A stretch of 6,803 bases of DNA from Desulfobacteraceae bacterium (GTDB lineage: Bacteria; Desulfobacterota; Desulfobacteria; Desulfobacterales; Desulfosalsimonadaceae). Location: positions 1 through 6,803 of the forward strand of contig JAABTZ010000177.1 in assembly GCA_011389605.1 (NCBI GenBank). Reading direction: 5' to 3'. Shown piece by piece: positions 1 through 5,470 of this stretch (its first letter is position 1; each line of letters starts with the position of its first letter). The position numbers were made by a program, and so were the translations under genes. The notes under the pieces are model-generated. The model worked only from the letters and a program-made list of their open reading frames with translations, had not been told where the DNA came from and ran no database searches.

Positions 1-122
1 TTTTTTTCAACCAGCAAAACGCTAAATCCCATGCGCACAGCTTCGCTGAAAACCCCGGCGCCGGTAATGCCCCCGCCGGCAACCACAATGTCGAAGTCCG
101 TCTGCAAATGTTCAAGGTCCAA
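1..122 (-). CDS. FAD-dependent glycerol-3-phosphate dehydrogenase, N-terminus (partial)
   Basis: Only the first 40 codons are present; the gene leaves the window at base 1. Residues 10-23 read FDIVVAGGGITGAG, a GxGxxG-type Rossmann dinucleotide-binding start. It is followed by a helix and an acidic strand end (VLLVEK) that binds the FAD ribose. This is the usual opening of the GlpA/GlpD family, which oxidises sn-glycerol-3-phosphate to DHAP or, in ether-lipid pathways, might work on alkyl-DHAP/alkyl-glycerol-3-phosphate. No ATG precedes the motif. The chosen start is the TTG at 120-122, with a GGAG about 10 nt upstream and a stop codon two codons before it. The gene therefore overlaps the 3' end of the upstream flavoprotein gene by 11 nt, which implies translational coupling. 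The fold assignment is firm. The substrate is inferred from the family and the neighbour; another FAD oxidoreductase cannot be excluded from 40 residues. Confidence 0.72.
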   Translation of the reverse strand, partial: MDLEHLQTDFDIVVAGGGITGAGVFSEAVRMGFSVLLVEK

Positions 123-1740
123 TTTCTGTCAGCTCCGTGTCAAAAAGTTTGCCAGTGTTAAACCGCTGAAACGGATCCATGCGCGCACTCAGCGTTCGGA
201 TCAGATCAACGCCGAGTTCTCCTTTTTCCGCCTGAAGGTAGGCCTTGTGGTCCACGCCCACCCCGTGCTGATGGCTTATGGTGCCACCGGCATCTACAAT
301 GGCCTGGCTTGCGGCTTTTTTCAGGGAATGCCAGCGGGCAAGGGTTTTTCGGGCGCTGTTTTCGATGCGGAATACGTAAGTGGTGTAAATGCTTGAGCCA
401 GTGGGGTAAACATGGGACAGGTGCGAAAATACATGGATTTTTTCATTTTCGTCTTCCAGGGCCCCTTTCAGTGATGCTTCGATATTTTTCATGGTCGTAT
501 CCACCCTGTCCCAGGTCACAGCGGTTTCCAGGGTATCCACGGCATAGCCCCTGTCCCAGAGAGTGTTTCTAAGATATGGTGCAATAAACCTGTTTTTCTT
601 CCAGGCTTTTCCCATGGGTGTGCCTGCAGAAACTCCCCCGTGTTTTCTTATAATTTTCATGGCCCTTTTCTTTCCGGCAAGAGCTGCCCTGCGATCCCCT
701 ATAACACCAAGAAGAAGCATGCACCAGGTACTGTCATGCAGCCCCCGGATTCGGAGGTATTTTTTCAGCATACCAATTTGTTTTTCATGACCGGCCATTA
801 CAAGGTTGGTCATGGTTTCCACGGGGCTGCTGAGCCGAAGCATTGAAAGGGGCAAATCCGCGCGCACCAGCTGCTGTACGGCATCGCGGGCCGCTTTCCA
901 GTTTGGCAGAAAAATTCCGTAGACGTCATCTGTTTCAGGCAGCCTGCGTACGCGCACCAGGGCCCGGGTTAAAATCCCCATGCGCCCTTCAGAGCCGAGA
1001 ACGGCATGGCGCAGGTCCGGGCCGGCAGCAGAGGCCGGAAAAGGGGGAAGGTTGAGCCTGCCGGCCGGTGCAATTATTCGGCCTCCTGCAAACAGGTCTT
1101 CTATGCGGCCGTAATAAAGGGACTGCTGGCCGCTTGAGCGTGTGACCACCCATCCTCCAAGGGTTGAATAGTCAAATGACTGGGGATAATGGCCCAGGGT
1201 ATATCCATGGGCCTTAAGGGCGGCTTCAAGGCCGGGCCCATTTACGCCCGGGTCAAATTCTGCGAGATGATTTTCTGTGTCAAGGTGATGGAGGCGGCTG
1301 CATCTTTGAAGATCTATACACATTGCAGGCCTGCCGGTATCAGGCACCTCCAGGTGGCCAACCACGCTGGTGCCTCCGCCATATGGAATGACTGTCATTT
1401 CATGCTTGTCTGCAAAGCCAAGGGCATCTTCCACCTGGGATTCGGTTTCAGGCTTTGCCACTGCATCGGCAAACCGGTTTAAAGTGCCGAACCGAAGTGC
1501 TGTCCAGTCTGGCAGGCTCTGGCCGTGGGCATGATCAAGCCGGCATGCCTGATCTGTGTAAATAAAGTCCGGGGTTTTCTCCGTGTCTATTCGGGAAGGG
1601 GGCACTGTGGTAAGCATCTTTTCACGGGCTGCATTTTTCTGCGGTGAGGGCCGGCCAACAAGGTCGGCCAGGAAATTTTGGGCGCCTGCGGGCAGTTTAA
1701 TTTCAATGTGTGTTTCCCCCCAGCCGTTCCATCGTTTCAT
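112..1740 (-). CDS. agps: Alkyl-dihydroxyacetonephosphate synthase-like FAD-binding oxidase
   Basis: This 542-residue protein belongs to the PCMH/VAO flavoprotein family and most resembles alkylglycerone-phosphate synthase, which swaps the acyl chain of acyl-DHAP for a fatty alcohol to create the ether bond of alkyl lipids. Visible landmarks are the N-terminal MKRWNGWG signature of this subfamily, an FAD pyrophosphate loop PYGGGTSVVGH (about 119-129), STLGGWVVTRSSGQQ (about 192-206), GSEGRMGILT (about 249-258), PTGSSIYTTYVFR (about 446-458) whose Tyr452 aligns with the catalytic Tyr of mammalian AGPS, and the His-rich loop HQHGVGVDH (about 490-498). The length fits the family. The start at 1740 is chosen because AAGGAG lies 6 nt upstream; the ATG at 1746 abuts that site, and the longer reading to 1851 runs into repeat sequence. 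Its 3' end overlaps the glycerol-3-phosphate dehydrogenase gene. Other FAD/lactate-type oxidases share the fold, but KRWNGWG and the His loop favour the AGPS branch. Confidence 0.87.
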   Translation of the reverse strand: MKRWNGWGETHIEIKLPAGAQNFLADLVGRPSPQKNAAREKMLTTVPPSRIDTEKTPDFIYTDQACRLDHAHGQSLPDWTALRFGTLNRFADAVAKPETESQVEDALGFADKHEMTVIPYGGGTSVVGHLEVPDTGRPAMCIDLQRCSRLHHLDTENHLAEFDPGVNGPGLEAALKAHGYTLGHYPQSFDYSTLGGWVVTRSSGQQSLYYGRIEDLFAGGRIIAPAGRLNLPPFPASAAGPDLRHAVLGSEGRMGILTRALVRVRRLPETDDVYGIFLPNWKAARDAVQQLVRADLPLSMLRLSSPVETMTNLVMAGHEKQIGMLKKYLRIRGLHDSTWCMLLLGVIGDRRAALAGKKRAMKIIRKHGGVSAGTPMGKAWKKNRFIAPYLRNTLWDRGYAVDTLETAVTWDRVDTTMKNIEASLKGALEDENEKIHVFSHLSHVYPTGSSIYTTYVFRIENSARKTLARWHSLKKAASQAIVDAGGTISHQHGVGVDHKAYLQAEKGELGVDLIRTLSARMDPFQRFNTGKLFDTELTEIGP

Positions 1741-1746
1741 GACCAT

Positions 1747-1752
1747 CTCCTT
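1747..1752 (-). promoter_or_regulatory. Ribosome binding site of the alkyl-DHAP-synthase-like gene
   Basis: AAGGAG on the minus strand, 6 nt before the ATG at 1740 and directly touching the ATG at 1746. It decides the start: the second ATG (MKRW...) has proper spacing, the first (MVMKRW...) does not. Confidence 0.75.
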
Positions 1753-1791
1753 GTGGTATTTTTTCTTGACGCGGATCAGATTCTTGTTTAT

Positions 1792-1838
1792 CGTACTTAA
1801 AATCCCGAGGGATTGCGCGTAACGCAGATATTGGACTT
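1792..1838 (-). repeat. Degenerate left end of the ~155-bp repeat (copy D)
   Basis: Read on the minus strand, this stretch starts AAGTCCAATATCTGCGTTAC, identical to the left part of copies B and C, followed by GCGCAATCCCTCGGGATTT. It then jumps to TAAGTACG, having lost about 10 nt of the central part. The right half and outer arm are missing. It lies 52-98 nt upstream of the alkyl-DHAP-synthase start, so it probably forms part of that gene's leader. It also accounts for the spurious in-frame N-terminal extension of that gene. Confidence 0.8.
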
Positions 1839-1891
1839 CCAGGGAAATCATTGGAAATCATTTTTTTGCACCCTGACGACATTGCACTTCG

Positions 1892-1998
1892 TTGCCCTGA
1901 CGGCGGTGCGGAAAAAGGGCTTTCCGAGCGGAAATCGAGCCTCCAGAAAGGCTCCTGGAGCGAGGAAACTCCTTTTTCGCGCCGCCGTCAGCCAAGGC
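1892..1998. repeat. GC-rich hairpin element (second palindromic element type)
   Basis: Two long inverted arms, 1892-1918 and 1971-1997, share TGACGGCGG-(C/T)-GCG and AAAAAGG in opposite orientation with only a few mismatches. The inner part (CTCCAG/CTGGAG around 1941-1960) is palindromic as well. The sequence is unrelated to the ~155-bp repeat. It lies just beyond the point where adenine deaminase similarity stops, so it may be a small non-autonomous insertion or a folded RNA element. It is not a clear terminator, because no T-run follows either arm. Only one copy is visible here. Confidence 0.6.
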
Positions 1999-2043
1999 GC
2001 TTATGGATTTGCTTTCTGCAAAAATACTGCCGTGGGCGGGATA

Positions 2044-2423
2044 AGCAGCTTTTAATTCCCGGTTGGCTTCCAGGATCTTTGCCAGGGGCTGTTCTGATAC
2101 TACCCCGAGAACAGGTAGCGGCAGTTCAGCCACAACTCTTTTGTCTTTAACCGCTGCAATGCCCCCTCCGTTTTTACAAATACGGTTGACAGCCGCTGCC
2201 ATGTCCGCGTCATAAACACCTGCCACAATAAGGTCCGATGTGTCCCAGGCCCTGCTTGCTGCAATGGCGCCTTCCTTGATGCCAAATCGTTTAGCAGTTC
2301 ATTGGTAAAAACGTTAAACACCCTGGCGTTTATTACCGCAAGATCCGAAGCGGTTCTGCCCAGAGCCGTGTCCATGAGCAGGCCGACTTGGTCTGCATGC
2401 AAATTGCTTGCGGCAGTTTTCAT
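2044..2423 (-). pseudogene. ade: Adenine deaminase remnant with large internal deletion
   Basis: The ATG at 2423 begins a recognisable Ade N-terminus, 44 codons ending in SDLAVINARVFNVFTNELLN. At about 2284-2292 it joins, in another frame, sequence from the Ade C-terminal part: FGIKEGAIAAS, then DADMAAAVNRI, NGGGIAAVKDKRVVAELPLP and a final NRELKAA at about 2044. Intact bacterial adenine deaminases (adenine to hypoxanthine plus ammonia) are roughly 550-600 residues. Most of the metal-dependent amidohydrolase barrel, including its HxH motif, is absent, and the join is out of frame. The C-terminal segment after RELKAA is also missing, replaced by unrelated sequence and a hairpin element. Open frames that cross the join (2100-2471 and 1858-2226) are therefore not real proteins. 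The start sits 1 nt after the stop of the upstream hypothetical gene, so the intact ancestor was probably its operon partner. Confidence 0.85.
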
Positions 2424-2424
2424 C

Positions 2425-2913
2425 TCACTTAGATTCTCCCGGAATGTCTGCATCCGATACATTTGTGCCAATGTCTGCCCGGATGTTGTTTAATCCGTTT
2501 TCATAGAATTCATCGGCAAAACGTGCTTCCAGGGCACGGAGCTTTGCAGCATTTTCCTCGTCAAAAAGTTCGTCATAGGTCTCTATGCCTTTCTGATCCA
2601 CAAGCGTCTTTAAGGCCATTCGCTGGGCCAGGCCGAACCAGAAAAGATTGTCCTCGAAATCTTCGAGCAGATCCATTATATCGGATTCATCTTCATAGTC
2701 CGGCGTGGGCAGATATGCGCCGGCCTGTTCGTCGTAGGCTACCAGATCACCGAGTCCCTTTTCCCGGGCACCGGCGTAAATCTTCTGGATCACCTGATCA
2801 TAATCTTGTGCTTCAGGGTTCTCCTCGGTTTCAAACACGTGAAGGACCCAGCTGGCGATCATGGCCAGATCCATAAGCCGTTGATATTCCTCCCTGCTAA
2901 ATTGCGTTGGCAT
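2425..2913 (-). CDS. Acidic hypothetical protein
   Basis: A 162-residue protein that I do not recognise. The start at 2913 has AGGGG about 5 nt upstream. It is strongly acidic, especially in the middle (about 73-92: a D/E-rich stretch containing DLLEDFEDNLFWFG). It appears largely helical, with no Cys pair, signal peptide or clear membrane segment; the hydrophobic stretch near the N-terminus (about 14-26, LMDLAMIASWVLH) looks like a buried helix face. It ends 1 nt before the start of the broken adenine deaminase gene, so it probably was co-transcribed with ade; whether it ever had a role with it is unknown. The frame is open and undamaged, in contrast to its neighbour. Upstream lies repeat copy A, and I see no convincing promoter. 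Confidence 0.7.
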   Translation of the reverse strand: MPTQFSREEYQRLMDLAMIASWVLHVFETEENPEAQDYDQVIQKIYAGAREKGLGDLVAYDEQAGAYLPTPDYEDESDIMDLLEDFEDNLFWFGLAQRMALKTLVDQKGIETYDELFDEENAAKLRALEARFADEFYENGLNNIRADIGTNVSDADIPGESK

Positions 2914-2944
2914 GGCTTCCCCTTTTTGGTTTTTTGGTTATCCT

Positions 2945-3097
2945 TGACGGTCTCGTAAAAAGTCCAATATCTGCGTTGCGCTTCATCTCTCGGAATTTCA
3001 CGTACGGCTAAGTACGCTGCATTCCTAGGGATTTTGCGCGCCTTGATCTTGAATTTTTTACTTTGCCATCGAAAATCGACTTTTTACAGGCAGTGTT
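2945..3097 (+). repeat. ~155-bp palindromic repeat, copy A
   Basis: This is the most diverged of the three full copies. It shares CGTAAAAAGTCCAATATCTGCGTT on the left, AATTTCACGTACGGCTAAGTACGCTGCATT in the middle and CCTTGATCTTGAA on the right, then an outer arm CGACTTTTTACAGGC that is the inverse of the left arm. The core (left arm to the first right arm) can fold into a long imperfect hairpin with the CGTAC...GTACG pair at the tip. It separates the minus-strand hypothetical gene from the iscU leader and lies upstream of both. Confidence 0.88.
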
Positions 3098-3126
3098 AAG
3101 TTTTAAGTGATTAAGTGTTGCGTAAA

Positions 3127-3170
3127 ATCAAGAAGTTATTGTTTTTATTGTTGGCGGTTATATCAGTTTT
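3127..3170 (+). repeat. Duplicated ~45-bp block, copy 1
   Basis: The block AATCAAGAAGTTATTG...TTGGCGGTTATATCA recurs at 3629-3672 with a few substitutions and single-base gaps; GGCGGTTATATCA is identical in both. Each block lies downstream of a ~155-bp repeat copy. The second copy lies directly upstream of iscU, so this could be a duplicated leader or regulatory segment. Confidence 0.7.
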
Positions 3171-3370
3171 AACTGTATGCGGGCAAACCTGTTAAATAAC
3201 AAAATGTCCTTGAATTTTCAAGATAATTTGCATCTTTTCAGCATAGAAGAGAATCGTCGCAAGCCCGTCCACGTGCGGAAATAATATAAGACGTCTGTAT
3301 TCTCAGATGGCTTTATGCCGGGAGCCTGGCAAATTTGCCCATTGGGTGGTAAAATCCATCGATCTGAAAA

Positions 3371-3414
3371 AAGGCATTTCTTGACAAAAACAAGGCATTT
3401 TGTATTGATATGAA
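3371..3414 (+). promoter_or_regulatory. Candidate promoter for iscU, with flanking direct repeats
   Basis: A perfect -35 hexamer TTGACA lies at 3381-3386, with a weak -10 region at about 3403-3411 (TATTGATAT) after a 16-17-bp gap. The 9-mer AAGGCATTT occurs at 3371-3379 and again at 3392-3400, 21 bp apart (two helical turns), flanking the -35 box, which might form an operator. If used, the mRNA would have a leader of about 280 nt containing repeat copy B. The weak -10 keeps confidence low. Confidence 0.38.
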
Positions 3415-3470
3415 TTGCTGGAATTTAAATATGATGACATAAAAACTTGAGAGTTAAAAGTTTTAAGTTT

Positions 3471-3625
3471 TGATGGAACCGTAAAAAGTCCAATATCTGC
3501 GTTACGCGCGATTTCTGAAGAATTTCACGTACAGCTAAGTACGCTGCATTCTTCGAAATTGTGCAAGCCTTGATATTGAACTTTTTGCGGCCCCATCTGA
3601 AAGCAGACTTTTTGCGAAACCATCA
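3471..3625 (+). repeat. ~155-bp palindromic repeat, copy B
   Basis: Full-length copy, close to copy C. Left arm TGATGGAACCGTAAAAAGTC (3471-3490) is the near-perfect inverse of both an inner right arm (GAACTTTTTGCGGCCCCATC, 3578-3597) and an outer right arm (GACTTTTTGCGAAACCATCA, 3606-3625). CAATATC (3491-3497) pairs with GATATTG (3572-3578), and CGTAC/GTACG lies near the tip. This gives a hairpin core plus a second terminal arm. It lies about 70 nt upstream of iscU, so it is probably transcribed in the iscU leader. Confidence 0.9.
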
Positions 3626-3628
3626 GAA

Positions 3629-3672
3629 ACAAGAAATTATTTTTTTATTGTTTGGCGGTTATATCAATCAAT
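3629..3672 (+). repeat. Duplicated ~45-bp block, copy 2 (directly upstream of iscU)
   Basis: Second copy of the block at 3127-3170, with TTTGGCGGTTATATCA conserved. It ends about 10 nt before the iscU ribosome binding site. Confidence 0.7.
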
Positions 3673-3681
3673 TATAATAAT

Positions 3682-3687
3682 GGAGGG
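3682..3687 (+). promoter_or_regulatory. Ribosome binding site of iscU
   Basis: GGAGGG, 7 nt before the ATG at 3695. It lies inside the longer reading that begins at 3680, so the 3695 start (MYNEVV...) is preferred; that also matches the usual N-terminus of IscU proteins. Confidence 0.8.
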
Positions 3688-3694
3688 CAGCCAA

Positions 3695-4213
3695 ATGTAT
3701 AACGAAGTTGTAATGGATCATTTCAAGAATCCGAGAAATGTGGGCGTCATTGAAGATGCCGACGGCGTGGGCGAGGTTGGCAATCCCCTGTGCGGGGATA
3801 TGATGACAATTTACCTGAAAATAGATGAAAATGACCAGCGGATAAATGATATAAAGTTTCAGACTTTTGGCTGTGGCTCAGCTATTGCGGTATCGAGCAT
3901 GCTAACTGAGATGGCAAGGGGAAAAACCCTTGACGAGGCAAGGAAAATTACCAATAAAGACGTAGCCAAGGCCCTGGAAGGGCTTCCCAAAAACAAGCTG
4001 CACTGCTCTAACCTGGGAGCCGACGCCCTGCACATGGCCATCCAGAATTATGATGACAAAAAAGCCGGGATAGTGCGGCCAAAGGCTGAAAGAGAAGAAA
4101 AACACGAGCACGGGGAAGGCGAAACCTGTTACTGCCCGTACTGCGATGTGGAGCTCGGGGAGAAGACGACTTTTTGCGAGGCCTGCCAGCGGGAGTTGAC
4201 CGAGGAGCATTAA
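3695..4213 (+). CDS. iscU: IscU-type Fe-S cluster scaffold with C-terminal zinc-ribbon-like tail
   Basis: A 172-residue cytosolic scaffold on which Fe-S clusters are assembled before transfer to apo-proteins. Residues 1-125 are a complete IscU/NifU-N domain: MYNEVVMDHFKNPRNVG at the start, GNPLCGD (Cys33 and the cluster-releasing Asp35), TFGCGSA (Cys60) and KLHCS (His103, Cys104), so all usual cluster ligands are present. Standard IscU ends shortly after this point. Here a charged linker rich in Lys, Glu and His (about 127-143) leads to a tail with Cys145, then CPYC (147-150) and CEAC (161-164), a zinc-ribbon spacing. This differs from classical NifU, whose extension is a [2Fe-2S] ferredoxin-like plus an Nfu domain. 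The gene precedes the iscS-like gene, but an intrinsic terminator lies between them. No iscR, iscA, hscBA or fdx gene is nearby in the window. Confidence 0.93.
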   Translation: MYNEVVMDHFKNPRNVGVIEDADGVGEVGNPLCGDMMTIYLKIDENDQRINDIKFQTFGCGSAIAVSSMLTEMARGKTLDEARKITNKDVAKALEGLPKNKLHCSNLGADALHMAIQNYDDKKAGIVRPKAEREEKHEHGEGETCYCPYCDVELGEKTTFCEACQRELTEEH

Positions 4214-4220
4214 AATAGTT

Positions 4221-4256
4221 CAAAGCCGGTGGCACAAATGCACCGGCTTTGTTTTT
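4221..4256 (+). terminator. Intrinsic terminator between iscU and iscS-like gene
   Basis: A perfect 11-bp stem, CAAAGCCGGTG (4221-4231) with CACCGGCTTTG (4241-4251), a 9-nt loop and then TTTTT. It begins 8 nt after the iscU stop. Located inside a probable operon, it should reduce expression of the downstream gene relative to iscU; I see no good promoter between it and the next start. Confidence 0.87.
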
Positions 4257-4290
4257 ATGTATACAAAAAGACCCAATGGATCAGCACAAA

Positions 4291-4295
4291 GGGAG
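4291..4295 (+). promoter_or_regulatory. Ribosome binding site of the iscS-like gene
   Basis: GGGAG, 7 nt before the ATG at 4303. It decides against the longer frame from 4249, whose extra 18 codons overlap the terminator and this site. Confidence 0.75.
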
Positions 4296-4302
4296 TTTTT
4301 CG

Positions 4303-5466
4303 ATGAATATTATCAACCTGGACCATATATCATATAAGCCGCTTCTGCCGGAGGTAAAAGAAGCGATGATCGAGGCGATCAACAGCGATCTCCACAATCC
4401 GTCCAGCCAGCACAAAGCCGGGGAAAAATCCGCGGAACTGCTGGCCCAGGCCCGGGAAAACGTTGCTGCACTTGTAAATGCTGCAGATGCCAGGGAAATC
4501 GTTTTTACTTCCGGTGGCACCGAGTCGGTAAACCATGCCGTCAAGGGCGCGGCCTGGGCCAACAGGGAAAAGGGCAACCATATAGTGACAACCAACATCG
4601 AGCATAACTCGGTGATAAGAAGTGTAAAACGCCTTACATCCCAGGGTTTCAAGGTGACCTCGCTTTCCGTTAATGAATCGGGCCGGGTCGATCCAAAGGA
4701 AGTGGCAGATGCCATTACCGACAAGACAATTCTGGTCTCGGTGATGCACAGCAACAACGAAACCGGCACCATTCAGCCCATTGAAGAGATCGGGGCCATC
4801 ACCCGGGAAAAGAAGGTGCTGTTTCACTGCGATGCTGTGGATTCCGTCGGGGTGGTGCCCATGGATGTCAATGCCCTGAATGTTGATCTGCTAAGCTTTG
4901 CCTCCAATCCCTTCTACGGGCCCACGGGGGCGGGGGGTCTGTATGTCAGGAGGGGAACCCGGATTTTTCCGTTGCTTGACGGCGGGGTGCAGGAACACAA
5001 CAAAAGGGGCGGAACTGAAAATCTTATAGGCATTATCGGCATGGCAAAGGCCGCCCAAATGGCTGCCGCCAACATGGACGAGCGCCGGGCCCATCTGGAG
5101 GATCTCAAGCAGTATCTTGCCGATGAGCTGCCCAAACATTTAGACGATTATATCATCAATACCAACCTGGAACACAGCCTGCCCAATCTTTTAAATATCT
5201 CCCTGAAATACATAGAGGGTGAAAGCGTGATGCTGATGCTCGATGAGGAAAATGTGGCCGTGTCCACAAAGTCAGCATGCGCCACGGGTTCGCTGCGTGC
5301 CTCCCATGTTCTGCTGTCGCTGGGCTTGAGCCATGCAGATGCCCAGGGTACCCTGGTGCTGGCCTGGGGTGTTGACAACACCCGGGCGGATATCGACAAG
5401 CTGCTGTCAGCCCTTTCCGGGGTGGTTAAAACGCTGCGCAGTATGTCTCCGCTTTATAAGAAATAA
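4303..5466 (+). CDS. iscS: IscS/NifS-like protein lacking the PLP-binding lysine
   Basis: This 387-residue protein has the full length and fold signature of group I cysteine desulfurases, which use PLP to take sulfur from cysteine for IscU. Kept: TSGGTES (69-75), His101, NNETG (151-155), Asp177, RGGTEN (235-240), and the sulfur-carrying Cys326 in KSACATGSLRASHVL. Changed: the segment expected as S-x-H-K-x-x-GPKG reads S-N-P-FYGPTG (201-209), so the Schiff-base Lys is Pro203, the preceding His is Asn202 and the second Lys is Thr208. The usual PLP-contacting Gln three residues after Asp177 is Asp180. The N-terminal ATTP motif is SYKP (10-13), and the C-terminal (I/L)RFSLG motif is LVLAWG (351-356). 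The frame is intact and the rest is well conserved, which argues for a selected, non-desulfurase role, such as holding IscU or offering Cys326 as cluster ligand, rather than decay. It follows iscU by 89 nt. Confidence 0.9.
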   Translation: MNIINLDHISYKPLLPEVKEAMIEAINSDLHNPSSQHKAGEKSAELLAQARENVAALVNAADAREIVFTSGGTESVNHAVKGAAWANREKGNHIVTTNIEHNSVIRSVKRLTSQGFKVTSLSVNESGRVDPKEVADAITDKTILVSVMHSNNETGTIQPIEEIGAITREKKVLFHCDAVDSVGVVPMDVNALNVDLLSFASNPFYGPTGAGGLYVRRGTRIFPLLDGGVQEHNKRGGTENLIGIIGMAKAAQMAAANMDERRAHLEDLKQYLADELPKHLDDYIINTNLEHSLPNLLNISLKYIEGESVMLMLDEENVAVSTKSACATGSLRASHVLLSLGLSHADAQGTLVLAWGVDNTRADIDKLLSALSGVVKTLRSMSPLYKK

Positions 5467-5470
5467 AGGT

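Larger units (their letters stand above)
3098..3470. other. Non-coding spacer upstream of iscU
   Basis: AT-rich and without a supportable gene on either strand. It contains the first copy of a ~45-bp block (3127-3170) that recurs at 3629-3672, a perfect 12-bp palindrome GGCAAATTTGCC at 3328-3339, a small inverted repeat CTTGAA/TTCAAG at 3209-3222, and a candidate promoter at 3381-3414. No tRNA, riboswitch or decayed gene could be recognised. Confidence 0.6.

Noticed and set aside
31..396. Plus-strand frames opposite the AGPS-like and dehydrogenase genes
   Set aside because: Shadow frames antisense to well-supported flavoprotein genes, with no family motifs.
1741..1851. N-terminal extension of the alkyl-DHAP-synthase-like protein
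   Set aside because: The extra codons translate repeat fragment D and the leader; AAGGAG and the family N-terminus MKRWNGWG fix the start at 1740.
1858..2226. Open frame of 122 codons read as a separate gene
   Set aside because: It is the Ade C-terminal segment followed by read-through of a hairpin element; the ATG at 2226 is internal and has no convincing ribosome binding site.
2100..2471. Open frame of 123 codons read as an intact small protein
   Set aside because: Only its first part (from 2423) is Ade-like; after the deletion junction near 2288 it reads the Ade C-terminal DNA in the wrong frame.
3673..3678. Perfect TATAAT just upstream of iscU as its -10 box
   Set aside because: A start about 7 nt downstream would fall in the GGAGGG ribosome binding site, and no fitting -35 hexamer is present (TTGTTT at 19 bp); likely chance in AT-rich DNA.
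4249..4302. Longer iscS-like start at 4249
   Set aside because: The 18 extra codons overlap the iscU terminator and the GGGAG site; the family N-terminus begins at 4303.
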